DNA of 64,000 bases from positions 654,057 to 718,056 of the forward strand of contig NZ_JBHRTF010000003.1 of assembly GCF_042646205.1 (NCBI RefSeq), in the 5' to 3' direction. Both the position numbers and the translations under genes were made by a program. The stretch is from Cellvibrio fontiphilus_A (lineage in GTDB: Bacteria; Pseudomonadota; Gammaproteobacteria; Pseudomonadales; Cellvibrionaceae). Shown in pieces: positions 28,416-37,810 of this stretch. Every line of letters starts with the position of its first letter. The stretch's first letter is position 1. Under the pieces are notes generated by a model. The model did not search any database. It was not told the origin of the DNA and saw only the letters and a list, made by a program, of their open reading frames with translations.

Positions 28416-31400
28416 TTAAGTAGCCGCAAGTTCAGCAGCTTCGTCAACATCTACAGTTACGAGGCGCGAAACACCCGGTTCATGCATAGTTACACCTAAC
28501 AGCTGGTGCGCCATTTCCATCGCATTTTTATTGTGTGTGATGTAAATGAATTGCACCTGCGCTGACATTTCTTCAACCATTCGCGCATAGCGCCCAACGT
28601 TGGCATCATCAAGTGGAGCATCTACTTCATCCAGCATACAAAATGGCGCTGGATTCAAACGGAAAATAGAAAATACCAGTGCGATTGCAGTTAATGCTTT
28701 TTCACCGCCGGAGAGTAGATGAATAGTGCTGTTTCGCTTGCCCGGTGGGCGAGCCATAATAGCAATACCTGTATCCAGTAATTCATCACCTGTCAGCTCA
28801 AGATAAGCATGACCGCCGCCGAAAACTTTAGGGAATAGCTCTTGTAGACTTTTATTGACCTGATCAAAAGTTTCTTTAAATCTGGTACGTGTTTCTCGAT
28901 CAATCCTCTTGATAGCGTTTTCCAGAGTCTCGAGAGCCTCTATCAAATCTGCATTCTGCGCATCCAAATAATTTTTACGCTCAGATTCGGTTTTGTATTC
29001 ATCAATTGCCGCAAGGTTGATTGGCCCTAAACGGCTAATGCGGCCAGCAATAGATTCAAGCTCTTCTTCAAGTGGTTTTACTTCCGTGCCATCAGGCATT
29101 TCAGCCAAAATAACCTCTAGATTAAGCTCTTCCTCCTCAAGCTGCTCGACAATTCCTGCACGCTGCACCTCAAACATTTGTGCCGCCAAACGCTCCTGTT
29201 CCAAATGCGCGCGTACCGCTTGCACCTCTTGTTCGGCGCGGTTGCGCGCCTGCTCAGAGTTGCGCAGTTCATGCTCCACAGTTTCCAGTGCTCTGCGCGC
29301 TTCTGTTAAGGAGGCCTCCACCGACAGGCGTTTAGACAGACAAGCTTCCAGCTCTAGTTTGTATTCTTCTACAGGATCGCGATTGTCAGCAATACTTGTG
29401 ATTAATTGCTCGCGACGCTCTTGTAAACGCGCAACTTGCTCACGCAAACGCCCAATTCCCAGTCGAATGGAGTCCAGCTGGGTTTTCACTGATTGATAGC
29501 GCATGGCAATCTCATGCGCTTTATCTTTATCATGACGCGCACGCTGGCGGGCTGTATCCAAACCTGAGCGTATGTCATCGCGCTGTTGCAATAACGATTC
29601 ACGCAGGTCTGTATCCTGCTCCATCATTTCAATAGCTTCGCCAAGAATCATCCGCGCCTCTGACAAATGTTCAGCTTCCTGCTCCATTTGTTCGCGAGCA
29701 TCACGAATTTCATTTTCGGCACGTTCTCGACGCATATTCATTTGTTCAATGCGAACTTGTTTTGCGCTTAACTCAGCGCGCAACTCGCTATGCTTACGAT
29801 TTTGCTCATCAGTCTCACGTCGCAGTGTTTCACGTTCTTGCTCAAGGCGTTTAATTAAATCGCGACCTGAATCAAGTGCCGCACTTAATGATTCCACCTG
29901 TAATTCCGTGCGACTAATTGCAGCTGATAACTCTTCAAGTTCCTGGCGGCGAGCAATGACTCCTGAGCTGGCATCAGTATCACGCGTGACCCGAACCCAA
30001 TGTGCACTCAACCAAATACCATCGCGAGTGATGACCGATTCGTTCGCGGTAAGTTGCTTACGCAATTCAATCGCTGCTGTTAAATCCTCAGCTATATAAA
30101 TCCCGGCCAATAAACCAGAAACATCCCAATCAGCAGAAACCTTGTTGCTCAACAATTCAGTTTTGGTGCAATTGGTCGCAGCAGTTTTTGCCTGAGGATC
30201 AAACAATACCAACTCGCCTTGGGTGAGGTTGGCTAATAAACCGCTAACGACATCCAGCTGATCTACGCATACGGCCTGCAGGGCGTTACCCAACACAGTT
30301 TCCAGAGCTTTATCCCAGCCGTCAGTAACAACAACAGTTTCAGCGAGACGAGGCTTATTTGATAATTCGTTGTTAACTAACCATTGCGTAACTGCTTTAT
30401 TTTTCTCTCCGAGTGCCGCTTGTTGTAGTGCCTCGAGTGAAGCATGTCGGCCGCGCATTTTTTGCAGCTCGCTACGAAGTTGATCCAGCTCGTTCGCCTT
30501 GTGATTATTGTCGCTGCGCGTAAGATCAAGCTTTTCAACATAAGTATCTAGCTGGCTACGCTTTTCCTCTGCCATCAAGTCCAATTCGGCGAGCTTTTCG
30601 GTCAGTTCGTCAATGGAGTCGTCATCTGAAGCATCTTGCAAAGTGGCTTTTTCTTCGCGCAATTTTTCGATGCGCTGCAACAATCGCTGCTGAACTTGCT
30701 CCAAATGCTGAATGCGAGATTGTTGAACTTCGGCGCGTTGGCGAGGTTCGGCGGCGCGCTGGTTGAAACTATCCCAATCATTTTGCCAGCGCTGCATGGC
30801 CTCTTCAGCATCAATCAAGGACTCGCTTGAGGTTTCTTCAGCCGCTTTGACCAGCTCCAATTCTGGTTCCAGCTCAAGTAACTCGGCTTCCCAAGTTTCG
30901 ACTTTTTGTGTGTCTAACGCCAAATTTTCTTCAGCTTCTTTTGCATCCCGACTTGTTTGATCCAAATCGGTCTGCAATTGGCGAGCGCGCTCATTGGCAT
31001 GCTGGATGCTTTGTTCCAGGCGCGCAATTTCAGCACCTATGGCGTAATAACGCCCTTGGACTTCATTGAATTTATCGCCTAGCTCGGTGTATTGGGTGCG
31101 ATATTTTTCTATTTGAGTGTCTTTGTTGACTTGATCAGTTACAAAAGATTCCATGCGCAGCTCAAGATCGCGGATCGCTGCTTGTTTTGCTTTTGCTTGC
31201 TGATCAAGCTGTTGGTATTTGAGCGCTTGTAATTGGGCTTTTAAAAGACGTTCTTCTTTTTTATATTCGGCGTATTTTTCAGCAGCCTGCGCTTGACGCT
31301 GCAGGCGTGATAGTTGGCGTTCAAGCTCATCGCGAATATCGGTCAGGCGCTCCAGATTCTCTTGGGTGCGGCGCATGCGGCTTTCAGTATCGCGCCGGCG

Positions 31401-31925
31401 CTCTTTGTATTTGGAAATTCCCGCCGCTTCTTCGATGTACACACGCAGCTCTTCGGGCTTTGCTTCGATGAGTTTCGAAATCATGCCCTGCTCGATAATC
31501 GCGTAACTGCGTGGCCCTAAACCTGTACCAAGAAAGATGTCGGTAATATCGCGGCGCCGGCATTTGGTGCCATTCAAGTAATAGCTATTATCACCATCAC
31601 GAGACACCTTGCGCTTAATGCTAATTTCGGTAAAACCGGCATACTCTCCGGTCAAGGTTGCATCAGAATTATCAAAGACCAGTTCGATTGAAGCTTGACC
31701 GACAGGTTTGCGACCACTGGAGCCATTGAAGATCACATCGGTCATGTTTTCGCCACGAAGGTTTTTTGCGGAGGATTCGCCCATTACCCAACGTACAGCA
31801 TCAATGATATTGGATTTACCGCAACCATTTGGCCCAACCACAGCGCACAGATTGCTGGGAAAGTTGACCGTAGTTGGGTCAACAAACGATTTAAAACCAG
31901 CCAGCTTGATGCACTTTAACCGCAT
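28416..31925 (-). CDS. smc: Chromosome segregation protein SMC
   Basis: 1169-aa canonical bacterial SMC. The N-terminal head has Walker A GPNGCGKSNI and RGENMTDVIF, coiled-coil arms flank a hinge at about 500-660, and the C-terminal head has signature LLSGGEKALTA and Walker B FCMLDEVDAPLDD. It dimerises and, with ScpA/ScpB encoded elsewhere, extrudes DNA loops. First gene of smc-zipA-ligA; the preceding 298 bases probably hold the promoter. Confidence 0.97.
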   Translation of the reverse strand: MRLKCIKLAGFKSFVDPTTVNFPSNLCAVVGPNGCGKSNIIDAVRWVMGESSAKNLRGENMTDVIFNGSSGRKPVGQASIELVFDNSDATLTGEYAGFTEISIKRKVSRDGDNSYYLNGTKCRRRDITDIFLGTGLGPRSYAIIEQGMISKLIEAKPEELRVYIEEAAGISKYKERRRDTESRMRRTQENLERLTDIRDELERQLSRLQRQAQAAEKYAEYKKEERLLKAQLQALKYQQLDQQAKAKQAAIRDLELRMESFVTDQVNKDTQIEKYRTQYTELGDKFNEVQGRYYAIGAEIARLEQSIQHANERARQLQTDLDQTSRDAKEAEENLALDTQKVETWEAELLELEPELELVKAAEETSSESLIDAEEAMQRWQNDWDSFNQRAAEPRQRAEVQQSRIQHLEQVQQRLLQRIEKLREEKATLQDASDDDSIDELTEKLAELDLMAEEKRSQLDTYVEKLDLTRSDNNHKANELDQLRSELQKMRGRHASLEALQQAALGEKNKAVTQWLVNNELSNKPRLAETVVVTDGWDKALETVLGNALQAVCVDQLDVVSGLLANLTQGELVLFDPQAKTAATNCTKTELLSNKVSADWDVSGLLAGIYIAEDLTAAIELRKQLTANESVITRDGIWLSAHWVRVTRDTDASSGVIARRQELEELSAAISRTELQVESLSAALDSGRDLIKRLEQERETLRRETDEQNRKHSELRAELSAKQVRIEQMNMRRERAENEIRDAREQMEQEAEHLSEARMILGEAIEMMEQDTDLRESLLQQRDDIRSGLDTARQRARHDKDKAHEIAMRYQSVKTQLDSIRLGIGRLREQVARLQERREQLITSIADNRDPVEEYKLELEACLSKRLSVEASLTEARRALETVEHELRNSEQARNRAEQEVQAVRAHLEQERLAAQMFEVQRAGIVEQLEEEELNLEVILAEMPDGTEVKPLEEELESIAGRISRLGPINLAAIDEYKTESERKNYLDAQNADLIEALETLENAIKRIDRETRTRFKETFDQVNKSLQELFPKVFGGGHAYLELTGDELLDTGIAIMARPPGKRNSTIHLLSGGEKALTAIALVFSIFRLNPAPFCMLDEVDAPLDDANVGRYARMVEEMSAQVQFIYITHNKNAMEMAHQLLGVTMHEPGVSRLVTVDVDEAAELAAT

Positions 31926-32103
31926 AAGTATGTATCACTCACGATTCAGCAGGTTTTATGCGATTGAAGCGCCCATCTTCAACCCACCTGTTCAAGAAAT
32001 AGTCCGCTGACGATTCTAGTCGTCTAGCTGTTTGATTTTGTTGGTTTTTTTGACAGCAAGAGGATTGCAGGTAATCGCCAAAAAAACCATTAAGGGCGGG
32101 ATT

Positions 32104-32119
32104 CTACACATTTGTGTAG
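32104..32119. repeat. Short perfect inverted repeat upstream of smc
   Basis: CTACACA-TT-TGTGTAG, a 7-bp palindromic stem. It lies in the 298-base gap (31926-32223) between smc and ccmI, which has no gene that I can support. It could be an operator or part of the ccmI transcript end. Role unknown. Confidence 0.45.
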
Positions 32120-32223
32120 CGCTTTACACCCGCCTGGAAATGCAAAACCAGCCTCGCTTAAATTGACGGACGAGCAGCGCTTGATTTTTAATCAAAACCC
32201 CCTGTCATAGGCTGAAAAATATA

Positions 32224-33501
32224 CTAGGGGGCAAATTGCTCGCTAATGGTGATCTGTAAATCGTCGGATGTAGATTTGAGGTCAATTGGCCCTATACTTC
32301 CCTGCCAGTCACCAGCCTTGGCTGTTGCAGAGCCATCCTCGGATACCCGGGCAACCAATTCAATTTGGTCTACAGTGGCGAGCGTCATTGCATCCGTCAT
32401 TGCCATTGATTCTGTCAGTACTACTCGTTTGGGTAGATCCGCCACTTTAATTCGCGCAATTGCCAAAGGCATTTTTGCACCTTGCCAAGCGCGGGCGTAG
32501 ACGAAGACCGTCTGGTCAGGTGCTACTGGCAAATTAGCGGCAAGCACAACATTAACGCTAACCTGCCGTCCATTACGTACCGCATCTAGCTGCGCTTGGG
32601 TTCCGCCATTTGCAAAAAACAATCCGGCTGCACGCTCGATGCCCGCAGTAAGTGCTTGAGCTCCGGTGGAATCCGGGTTCATTTTTACAACGCGCCCCCA
32701 ATGTTTTATGGCAGTTAGGTAGTCTTGTTTGCCAAAAGCATCAATACCCGCCAGACCCAGGGCCATCGTATTGTCGGGCTCCAGTTTTAATGTCTTCTCA
32801 ACCAGGTCAGTCACTGCGGGGTTGACTTTGCTACCATCGCGTAAAAACATCGCCTGAGCTGCTTCTGCCATCACCATCGGCGACTCCTTATCACGCTCCA
32901 AAACTTGTAGGTAGGCATTGGTCGCACTGGAAAAGTCACCTAGCTCCATATACATGCGGGCCAAAAAAAACCAATATTGAACCTGTTCAGGGTTATCGGC
33001 GAGACGAGCTTCGATCAACTTAACAAGCTTGCGAGTGCGAACGGGATCTGCATTGCGCCCAGCCTGGTAATCAAGCATATCCAGATTCAGTTTTTCGGCA
33101 TGCGCCATGCGTATTTCTACGTCAGCACTGCTACCAAACTCATGGTATAAGCCATAAGCCCCCAGCACCAAGAGCATGGCAACAATTGCGAAGGTCGGAA
33201 ATCCAACTTTCATCTGTTGGGTTTTCTGCATTTGGCGAATATTGGTTTCATCGTCCAGCAACGCCCGTTCCTGCTCAAGCTTAAGCTGCGCAAATTGAGA
33301 CTGGTCAATTCGCCCGTTTGCAAGCTGCAATTCGAGCTCAGCAAGATGCTCATGAAACAAACGCACATTTTCGGCCAATCGTTCTTCGATGTTAATTATG
33401 CCGGTAACAGATTGACTGGCGCGATAGCGCCACAGCGGCCACAAAACAAATAGCGCCGCTAGTATAGAAAGCACTAGAGCCCCACCCCACAATGCAACCA
33501 T
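32224..33501 (-). CDS. ccmI: Cytochrome c maturation protein CcmI (TPR-containing apocytochrome chaperone)
   Basis: 425 aa. Two N-terminal transmembrane segments (about 1-22 and 93-112) flank a cytoplasmic coiled-coil loop. A periplasmic TPR domain follows (about 155-285), then a C-terminal domain with FVYARAWQGAKMPLAI. CcmI holds the C-terminus of apocytochrome c and presents it to the CcmFH haem ligation complex. Its start overlaps the ccmH stop by one base, so the two are translationally coupled. Confidence 0.93.
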   Translation of the reverse strand: MVALWGGALVLSILAALFVLWPLWRYRASQSVTGIINIEERLAENVRLFHEHLAELELQLANGRIDQSQFAQLKLEQERALLDDETNIRQMQKTQQMKVGFPTFAIVAMLLVLGAYGLYHEFGSSADVEIRMAHAEKLNLDMLDYQAGRNADPVRTRKLVKLIEARLADNPEQVQYWFFLARMYMELGDFSSATNAYLQVLERDKESPMVMAEAAQAMFLRDGSKVNPAVTDLVEKTLKLEPDNTMALGLAGIDAFGKQDYLTAIKHWGRVVKMNPDSTGAQALTAGIERAAGLFFANGGTQAQLDAVRNGRQVSVNVVLAANLPVAPDQTVFVYARAWQGAKMPLAIARIKVADLPKRVVLTESMAMTDAMTLATVDQIELVARVSEDGSATAKAGDWQGSIGPIDLKSTSDDLQITISEQFAP

Positions 33502-34010
33502 TAAATATTCTCCTGCTTGTTTGATTTGGAGGCTGCCGATGTCTTTAGCAAACCCGCTAACCGTGCTTGCTCATCAGCTGACAGACTGATCTCTGCGCTG
33601 GTTGATTCAGCCGTCCGACGCTTACGAACTATAAGTAATAATAAAATTATGCCGGCAATCAGGAGCAATACAGGCGCCCCCCACAGAAATATTGTGGAAG
33701 AGGTAAGGCGCGGCCGATAGAGAATAAATTCACCATAACGCTCCACCATAAAATCCACGATCTCTTTGTCGGACTTACCTGCTTCGATCATTAAATAAAC
33801 TTCACGGCGTAAATCAGTGGCTATGGGAGAATCAGAACCTGAGAGGTTTTGGTTTTGGCATTTTGGGCATCGCATCTCATCAACGAAACTCTGATAGCGT
33901 TTCCTATCGATTTCGCTTTTGAATTCATACACATCAATAGCTGACGATGCGTAAGCAGAGAAGAAGAGAACCACTAAACTCACGGCGAGCTTGAATAGGT
34001 GTAGTCGCAT
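33501..34010 (-). CDS. ccmH: Cytochrome c maturation protein CcmH
   Basis: 169 aa from the ATG at 34010, which gives a signal peptide (MRLHLFKLAVSLVVLFFSAYASSA); a longer in-frame reading to 34124 has no support. The redox motif is C48-P-K-C51 (MRCPKCQNQNLSGS), and a C-terminal transmembrane helix lies at about 105-125 (IFLWGAPVLLLIAGIILLLLIV). It reduces apocytochrome c CXXCH cysteines before haem ligation. Separated from ccmG by about 760 bases holding two tRNA genes and a small ORF. Confidence 0.93.
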   Translation of the reverse strand: MRLHLFKLAVSLVVLFFSAYASSAIDVYEFKSEIDRKRYQSFVDEMRCPKCQNQNLSGSDSPIATDLRREVYLMIEAGKSDKEIVDFMVERYGEFILYRPRLTSSTIFLWGAPVLLLIAGIILLLLIVRKRRTAESTSAEISLSADEQARLAGLLKTSAASKSNKQENI

Positions 34011-34045
34011 AAGGCGCTGTCCATCACTGAGAAAATTCGAGCGGG

Positions 34046-34054
34046 AGTATAACA
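34046..34054 (-). promoter_or_regulatory. Probable extended -10 promoter for ccmHI
   Basis: On the minus strand TGTTATACT, an extended -10 element (TG-N-TATACT), lies 36-44 nt upstream of the ccmH start codon. A good -35 is not evident. It would allow ccmHI to be transcribed independently of ccmABCDEFG, from which it is cut off by the tRNA unit. Confidence 0.5.
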
Positions 34055-34169
34055 ACTCACAGAGACTAGAGGTACGCTTGATATCAGGGTGATTTTTGAG
34101 CGCAACCGTTTGTTTTGTATCCACTTTTTGGTTTTCTTACATTTTTTTTAAAAAACTTTAAGAAAATAG

Positions 34170-34197
34170 TTGACCGAAACTTTTACATCATTAGAAT
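34170..34197 (+). promoter_or_regulatory. tRNA-Val/tRNA-Asp promoter
   Basis: TTGACC, 16-nt spacer, TAGAAT, followed by a GC-rich ACGCGCC discriminator typical of stringently controlled stable-RNA promoters. It lies about 40 bases before tRNA-Val and points away from ccmH. Confidence 0.8.
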
Positions 34198-34238
34198 ACG
34201 CGCCACCAACAAGGTGATCGCTGAAAAGCGAATATCTT

Positions 34239-34314
34239 GGGCGGTTAGCTCAGTTGGTAGAGCAATGCCCTTACAAGGCATGGGTCACAAGTTCGAGTCT
34301 TGTACCGCCCACCA
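34239..34314 (+). tRNA. tRNA-Val (anticodon TAC)
   Basis: 76 nt with encoded CCA. Acceptor stem GGGCGGT / ACCGCCC, D-loop AGCTCAGTTGGTAGAGC, anticodon loop CCTTACAAG with TAC, and T-arm GTTCGAGTC. All arms pair. Confidence 0.97.
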
Positions 34315-34354
34315 CTCTTACTCACAAGGTAAGTTTGGTGCTTAGTGACGCTGC

Positions 34355-34431
34355 GGACCGGTAGTTCAGTCGGTTAGAATGCCGGCCTGTCACGCCGGAG
34401 GTCGCGGGTTCGAGCCCCGTCCGGTCCGCCA
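34355..34431 (+). tRNA. tRNA-Asp (anticodon GTC)
   Basis: 77 nt with encoded CCA. Acceptor stem GGACCGG / CCGGTCC, anticodon stem GCCGG / CCGGA-type around CTGTCAC with GTC, and T-arm GGGTTCGAGCCCC. Cotranscribed with tRNA-Val, 40 bases downstream. Confidence 0.97.
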
Positions 34432-34442
34432 TATATGAGATG

Positions 34443-34473
34443 AAAAAAAGCCCCACATTTGGGGCTTTTTTTA
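34443..34473. terminator. Bidirectional terminator
   Basis: AAAAAGCCCC-ACATTT-GGGGCTTTTTTT. It ends the tRNA-Val/tRNA-Asp unit on the plus strand, and its A-run makes it work for the small membrane-protein gene on the minus strand. Confidence 0.92.
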
Positions 34474-34529
34474 TGCCTGTTGCAATGTATCTGGCTGTAA
34501 AACAAGTCTGCCCTTACACGCAAGAAACG

Positions 34530-34673
34530 TCAGTTTTTAAAATCCAATTCTTTTTCTGCTTTCTCAGAATCTGCTTTGATATGTTTGTAGGCATAAATAC
34601 CTACGTAAGTAATCATTACGCATGCCAGAAAAACGATCACCAAACCATAAGCAACAATAGAATCCATATACAT
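34530..34673 (-). CDS. 47-aa single-pass membrane protein (CcoM-like size and topology)
   Basis: Small gene easily missed in annotation. Translated from the ATG at 34673 it gives 47 aa: MYMDSIVAYG, a hydrophobic helix (LVIVFLACVMITYVGIYAY), then a charged tail (KHIKADSEKAEKELDFKN). A strong ribosome site GGCGGAGG sits 7 nt before the ATG, and a terminator lies after the stop. It is 97 bases downstream of ccmG on the same strand. Size and topology resemble small oxidase subunits such as CcoM of cbb3 oxidase, but the identity is only a suggestion. Confidence 0.75.
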   Translation of the reverse strand: MYMDSIVAYGLVIVFLACVMITYVGIYAYKHIKADSEKAEKELDFKN

Positions 34674-34770
34674 GTGGCACCTCCGCCGGTTGTTTCAATA
34701 AAATCAGTCTACCTTTACGGGCAAAGCAGAAATTGATTGAAATCAAACGAAGGCGCCTTGATGTGTCAAA

Positions 34771-35316
34771 TCATTTAAGGCTATTAAAAATAGGCTGAAT
34801 GGTTTTTTCCCATACATCCTGATTCACATCGCCAATATGCTTGTAACGAACAACGCCTGCTTTATCGATCACATAGGTTTCTGGCGCACCAAAAACTCCC
34901 AGATTCAAGCCCAAACGGCCGTCTGCATCTATCACGCTGAACACATAGGGATTGTGAAGTTCCGCCAACCAGGTTTTAGCGTCCTCATCATTGTCCTTGT
35001 AATTAATCCCGTAAATTGGAACCCCTTGGGCTTTTAGCTGATTTAGAAACTCATGCTCTTGTTTACAGGTAACACACCAAGTAGCCCATACATTTAATAA
35101 GCTCACTCTTCCTTTCAATAACTCCTGATTTGCAATCATGAGCCCGGGTGGGTTTTCTGGTGCTGGCAGAACCGGAAGTTCAAATGCAGGAACGGGTTTA
35201 TTTAACAAAGCCGATGGCATAGCGTTTGGATCGAGCGATAACCCGCGCCAGAAAAAAATTGCCATGCCTGCAAACACTATTAAAGGAACGAACAGAAATA
35301 ACCGCTGTTTATTCAT
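34771..35316 (-). CDS. ccmG: Thiol:disulfide interchange protein CcmG/DsbE
   Basis: Membrane-anchored periplasmic thioredoxin of 181 aa from the ATG at 35316; the longer reading to 35406 lies inside ccmF and is rejected. An N-terminal anchor (LFLFVPLIVFAGMAIFFW) precedes a thioredoxin fold with the active site W80-C81-V-T-C84 and the cis-proline loop GAPETYVID. It keeps CcmH and apocytochrome c reduced. The start overlaps the ccmF stop by 8 nt. Last of the seven-gene ccmABCDEFG run. Confidence 0.95.
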   Translation of the reverse strand: MNKQRLFLFVPLIVFAGMAIFFWRGLSLDPNAMPSALLNKPVPAFELPVLPAPENPPGLMIANQELLKGRVSLLNVWATWCVTCKQEHEFLNQLKAQGVPIYGINYKDNDEDAKTWLAELHNPYVFSVIDADGRLGLNLGVFGAPETYVIDKAGVVRYKHIGDVNQDVWEKTIQPIFNSLK

Positions 35317-37312
35317 TGGCCAAATTTCCTGCAGGCAGCTGAAGGTTGGTGTTTTCCTTGACCAGTTTACGGTAACGCTTGTCAGCAACCGCCAATAGCG
35401 CACCAAATGCCATCATCAAAGCGCCGAGCCAAATCCATCGTACAAAGGGTTTTAAGTGCACTCGCATAGCCCAAGCAGTTTCGTTCAGGGGTTCGCCCAT
35501 GGCGACATATAAATCGCGAAACAAACCCACATCGAGGGCGACTTCTGTCATTGTGCTTCCAGATGCGAGATATTTACGCTTTTGCGGTCTCATCTCACGT
35601 AAAAATTTGCCATCTTGAAAGACCGAAATTTGAGCCTCGTCTGCAATATAATTAGGACCATTGACGCGCACGAGCTTATTAAGAATAAATTCATACTCAA
35701 CAACTTGAACGTGTTGCCCTACTTCCATACGAATATCGCGCTCTTCGGTATAAATGCTAGTAAGCCCTACCCCGACAGCAGTTACCGCTATACCTGCATG
35801 TGCAATAACCATTGCGTAATAGCTGAGGCTCAATTTTTTAAGGCCTGCCGTCCAGCTCACGCTGTTGCGAATTCGATGAATGGTATCTGCAATTAATGCA
35901 GTAACAATCCAGCTCGCAATAAACACAGTTAAAGCGGCAAGGGGCTCATAGGTTTCGCGATAAAAAAACGGAAATGTAAGACCAGCCAATAAGCTTAAAA
36001 CCCAGGGTTTCCACAGAAGATTAATGAACTGCTTGCCAGATGTTCGCTTCCAATTAGCCAGGGGGCCGAATGCCATCAGCAAACACAACAAACCCATCAG
36101 CGGTAAGAAAAATAAGTTGAAGTAAGGTGGGCCAACAGAAATTTTGCCAAGGTTTAATGCGTCGGCGATCAGCGGGTAGAGAGTGCCCATTAACACCATA
36201 ATCATAATTACGGTGAGTAAAATGTTGTTGCCTAACAACAAGGTTTCGCGCGCAAATAAATCGAAACCTGCAGACCCTTTAACAACTGGGGCGCGTAAGG
36301 CGTAAAGTGTCAGTGAGCCACCTACAACTAAAAGTAGGAACCCTAAAATAAACACGCCGCGCTCCGGGTCGTTAGCAAAAGCATGCACCGAAGTCAGAAC
36401 GCCCGAGCGCACTAAAAATGTACCAAGAAGACTCAGTGAAAAAGTGAAAATAGCCAGCAGTATTGTCCAGCTTTTAAATAGGCTGCGCTTTTCGGTAACA
36501 GCTAATGAGTGTATGAGGGCTGTGCCTATTAACCAGGGCAGAAATGACGCATTTTCCACTGGGTCCCAGAACCACCAACCACCCCAACCCAATTCGTAGT
36601 AGGCCCACCAACTACCCAGAGCGATACCAACGGAAAGGAATCCCCACGCAAGTGTTGCCCATGGCCGGGACCAGCGTGCCCATGCGCTATCCAGGCGCCC
36701 CGTCAATAAAGCGGCAATCGCAAACGCAAAACATACACTAAACCCTACATAACCCATATAAAGCACAGGAGGATGAATGATGAGGCCTATGTCTTGAAGC
36801 AGTGGATTTAGGTCGCCACCATCCTGCGGAGGCAAAGGCAAAATGCGATCAAACGGATTGGACGTAAATATGATGAACGAGAGAAAGCCAATCGCTACAA
36901 ACCCCATGATCGACAGTACACGGGCTTGCATATCTAATGGCAAGGAACGACTGAATAACGCTACCGCAAGCGTCCAACCGGCGAGCATTAAAATCCACAG
37001 CAGCAAAGATCCTTCATGCCCTCCCCAAACAGCGCTGATTTTGTAGTGCACAGGTAGAAGTGAATTGGAGTTTGATGCCACATAACTAACGGAGAAGTCA
37101 TCGTTCAAAAAAGAGTAGGTTAAGCAAAAAAATGAAAAACAAACGAAAAAGAAAAAACCGGTCGCTAGTGAAGGGCCAGTGCGCATTAACAGTTGACTGC
37201 CGTAGTGGGCCCCAACAAGTGGCAACAAAAACAACGCTACGCTCAAGCACAGCGATAAAATCAAAGCAAATTGGCCCATCTCGGGCGCCAGCTGAACGAA
37301 ATCAAGCGCCAT
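35309..37312 (-). CDS. ccmF: Haem lyase subunit CcmF
   Basis: Large inner-membrane protein of 667 aa with about 15 helices, which attaches haem to apocytochrome c together with CcmH/CcmI. The WWD haem-handling signature is clear as LGWGGWWFWDPVENASFLPW near residue 240. Conserved histidines are in KISAVWGGHEGSLLLW and ALIHSLAVTEKR. Start overlaps the ccmE stop (11 nt) and the stop overlaps ccmG, consistent with one polycistronic message. Confidence 0.97.
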   Translation of the reverse strand: MALDFVQLAPEMGQFALILSLCLSVALFLLPLVGAHYGSQLLMRTGPSLATGFFFFVCFSFFCLTYSFLNDDFSVSYVASNSNSLLPVHYKISAVWGGHEGSLLLWILMLAGWTLAVALFSRSLPLDMQARVLSIMGFVAIGFLSFIIFTSNPFDRILPLPPQDGGDLNPLLQDIGLIIHPPVLYMGYVGFSVCFAFAIAALLTGRLDSAWARWSRPWATLAWGFLSVGIALGSWWAYYELGWGGWWFWDPVENASFLPWLIGTALIHSLAVTEKRSLFKSWTILLAIFTFSLSLLGTFLVRSGVLTSVHAFANDPERGVFILGFLLLVVGGSLTLYALRAPVVKGSAGFDLFARETLLLGNNILLTVIMIMVLMGTLYPLIADALNLGKISVGPPYFNLFFLPLMGLLCLLMAFGPLANWKRTSGKQFINLLWKPWVLSLLAGLTFPFFYRETYEPLAALTVFIASWIVTALIADTIHRIRNSVSWTAGLKKLSLSYYAMVIAHAGIAVTAVGVGLTSIYTEERDIRMEVGQHVQVVEYEFILNKLVRVNGPNYIADEAQISVFQDGKFLREMRPQKRKYLASGSTMTEVALDVGLFRDLYVAMGEPLNETAWAMRVHLKPFVRWIWLGALMMAFGALLAVADKRYRKLVKENTNLQLPAGNLANE

Positions 37313-37766
37313 ATTTTAGGCCCTCACAAGTAGCTTGATGCTCCCCTTTGTCTTTCATGGTTTCAGCAACCTCAGGGGGAATATAATTTTCATCGTGTTT
37401 AGCCAACACTTCGCTGGCTTTTATTTCACCTGACTCGGTAACTACACCATTGATAACGGCAGCTTCGCCCTCAGCAAATAAGTCAGGCAGAATCCCGTTG
37501 AAGTGCACTTTGACATCGGCGCTTCCATCGGTGATTACAAACTGGATCTGCAGGGAGTCGGCAGCGCGCTGAACACTTCCCGGTTTAACGCAACCGCCTG
37601 CGCGAATTCGCGTGTTGTGAGGCACATCCCCCGCTGCAATTTTACTGGGTGGATAGAATAAATTGATGTTTTCACGCAACGCGTAAGCCATCAGGCCTAC
37701 AGCGACACTGGAAAACACAACGATAAAAATAACTACCATCAGGCGTTGTTTGCGAAGCGGATGCAT
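37302..37766 (-). CDS. ccmE: Haem chaperone CcmE
   Basis: 154 aa, one N-terminal transmembrane helix and a periplasmic OB-fold domain. The haem-binding histidine H124 and Y128 lie in LAKHDENYIP, matching the HxxxY form. It receives haem covalently from CcmC and delivers it to CcmF. Overlaps ccmF. Confidence 0.96.
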   Translation of the reverse strand: MHPLRKQRLMVVIFIVVFSSVAVGLMAYALRENINLFYPPSKIAAGDVPHNTRIRAGGCVKPGSVQRAADSLQIQFVITDGSADVKVHFNGILPDLFAEGEAAVINGVVTESGEIKASEVLAKHDENYIPPEVAETMKDKGEHQATCEGLKYGA

Positions 37767-37810
37767 AATTGTTTTTACTCTTAAGAATCAATTCGTCAAA
37801 ACAGCAAAAC

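Noticed and set aside
28993..30099. Two long plus-strand frames opposite smc (about 170 codons each)
   Set aside because: Ser/Cys/Arg-rich translation produced by the reverse of a coiled-coil gene with regular codon bias; no ribosome site or domain.
34564..34746. 60-codon minus-strand frame overlapping the 47-codon gene
   Set aside because: No ribosome site; the overlapping 47-codon frame has a strong GGAGG site and a proper transmembrane helix.
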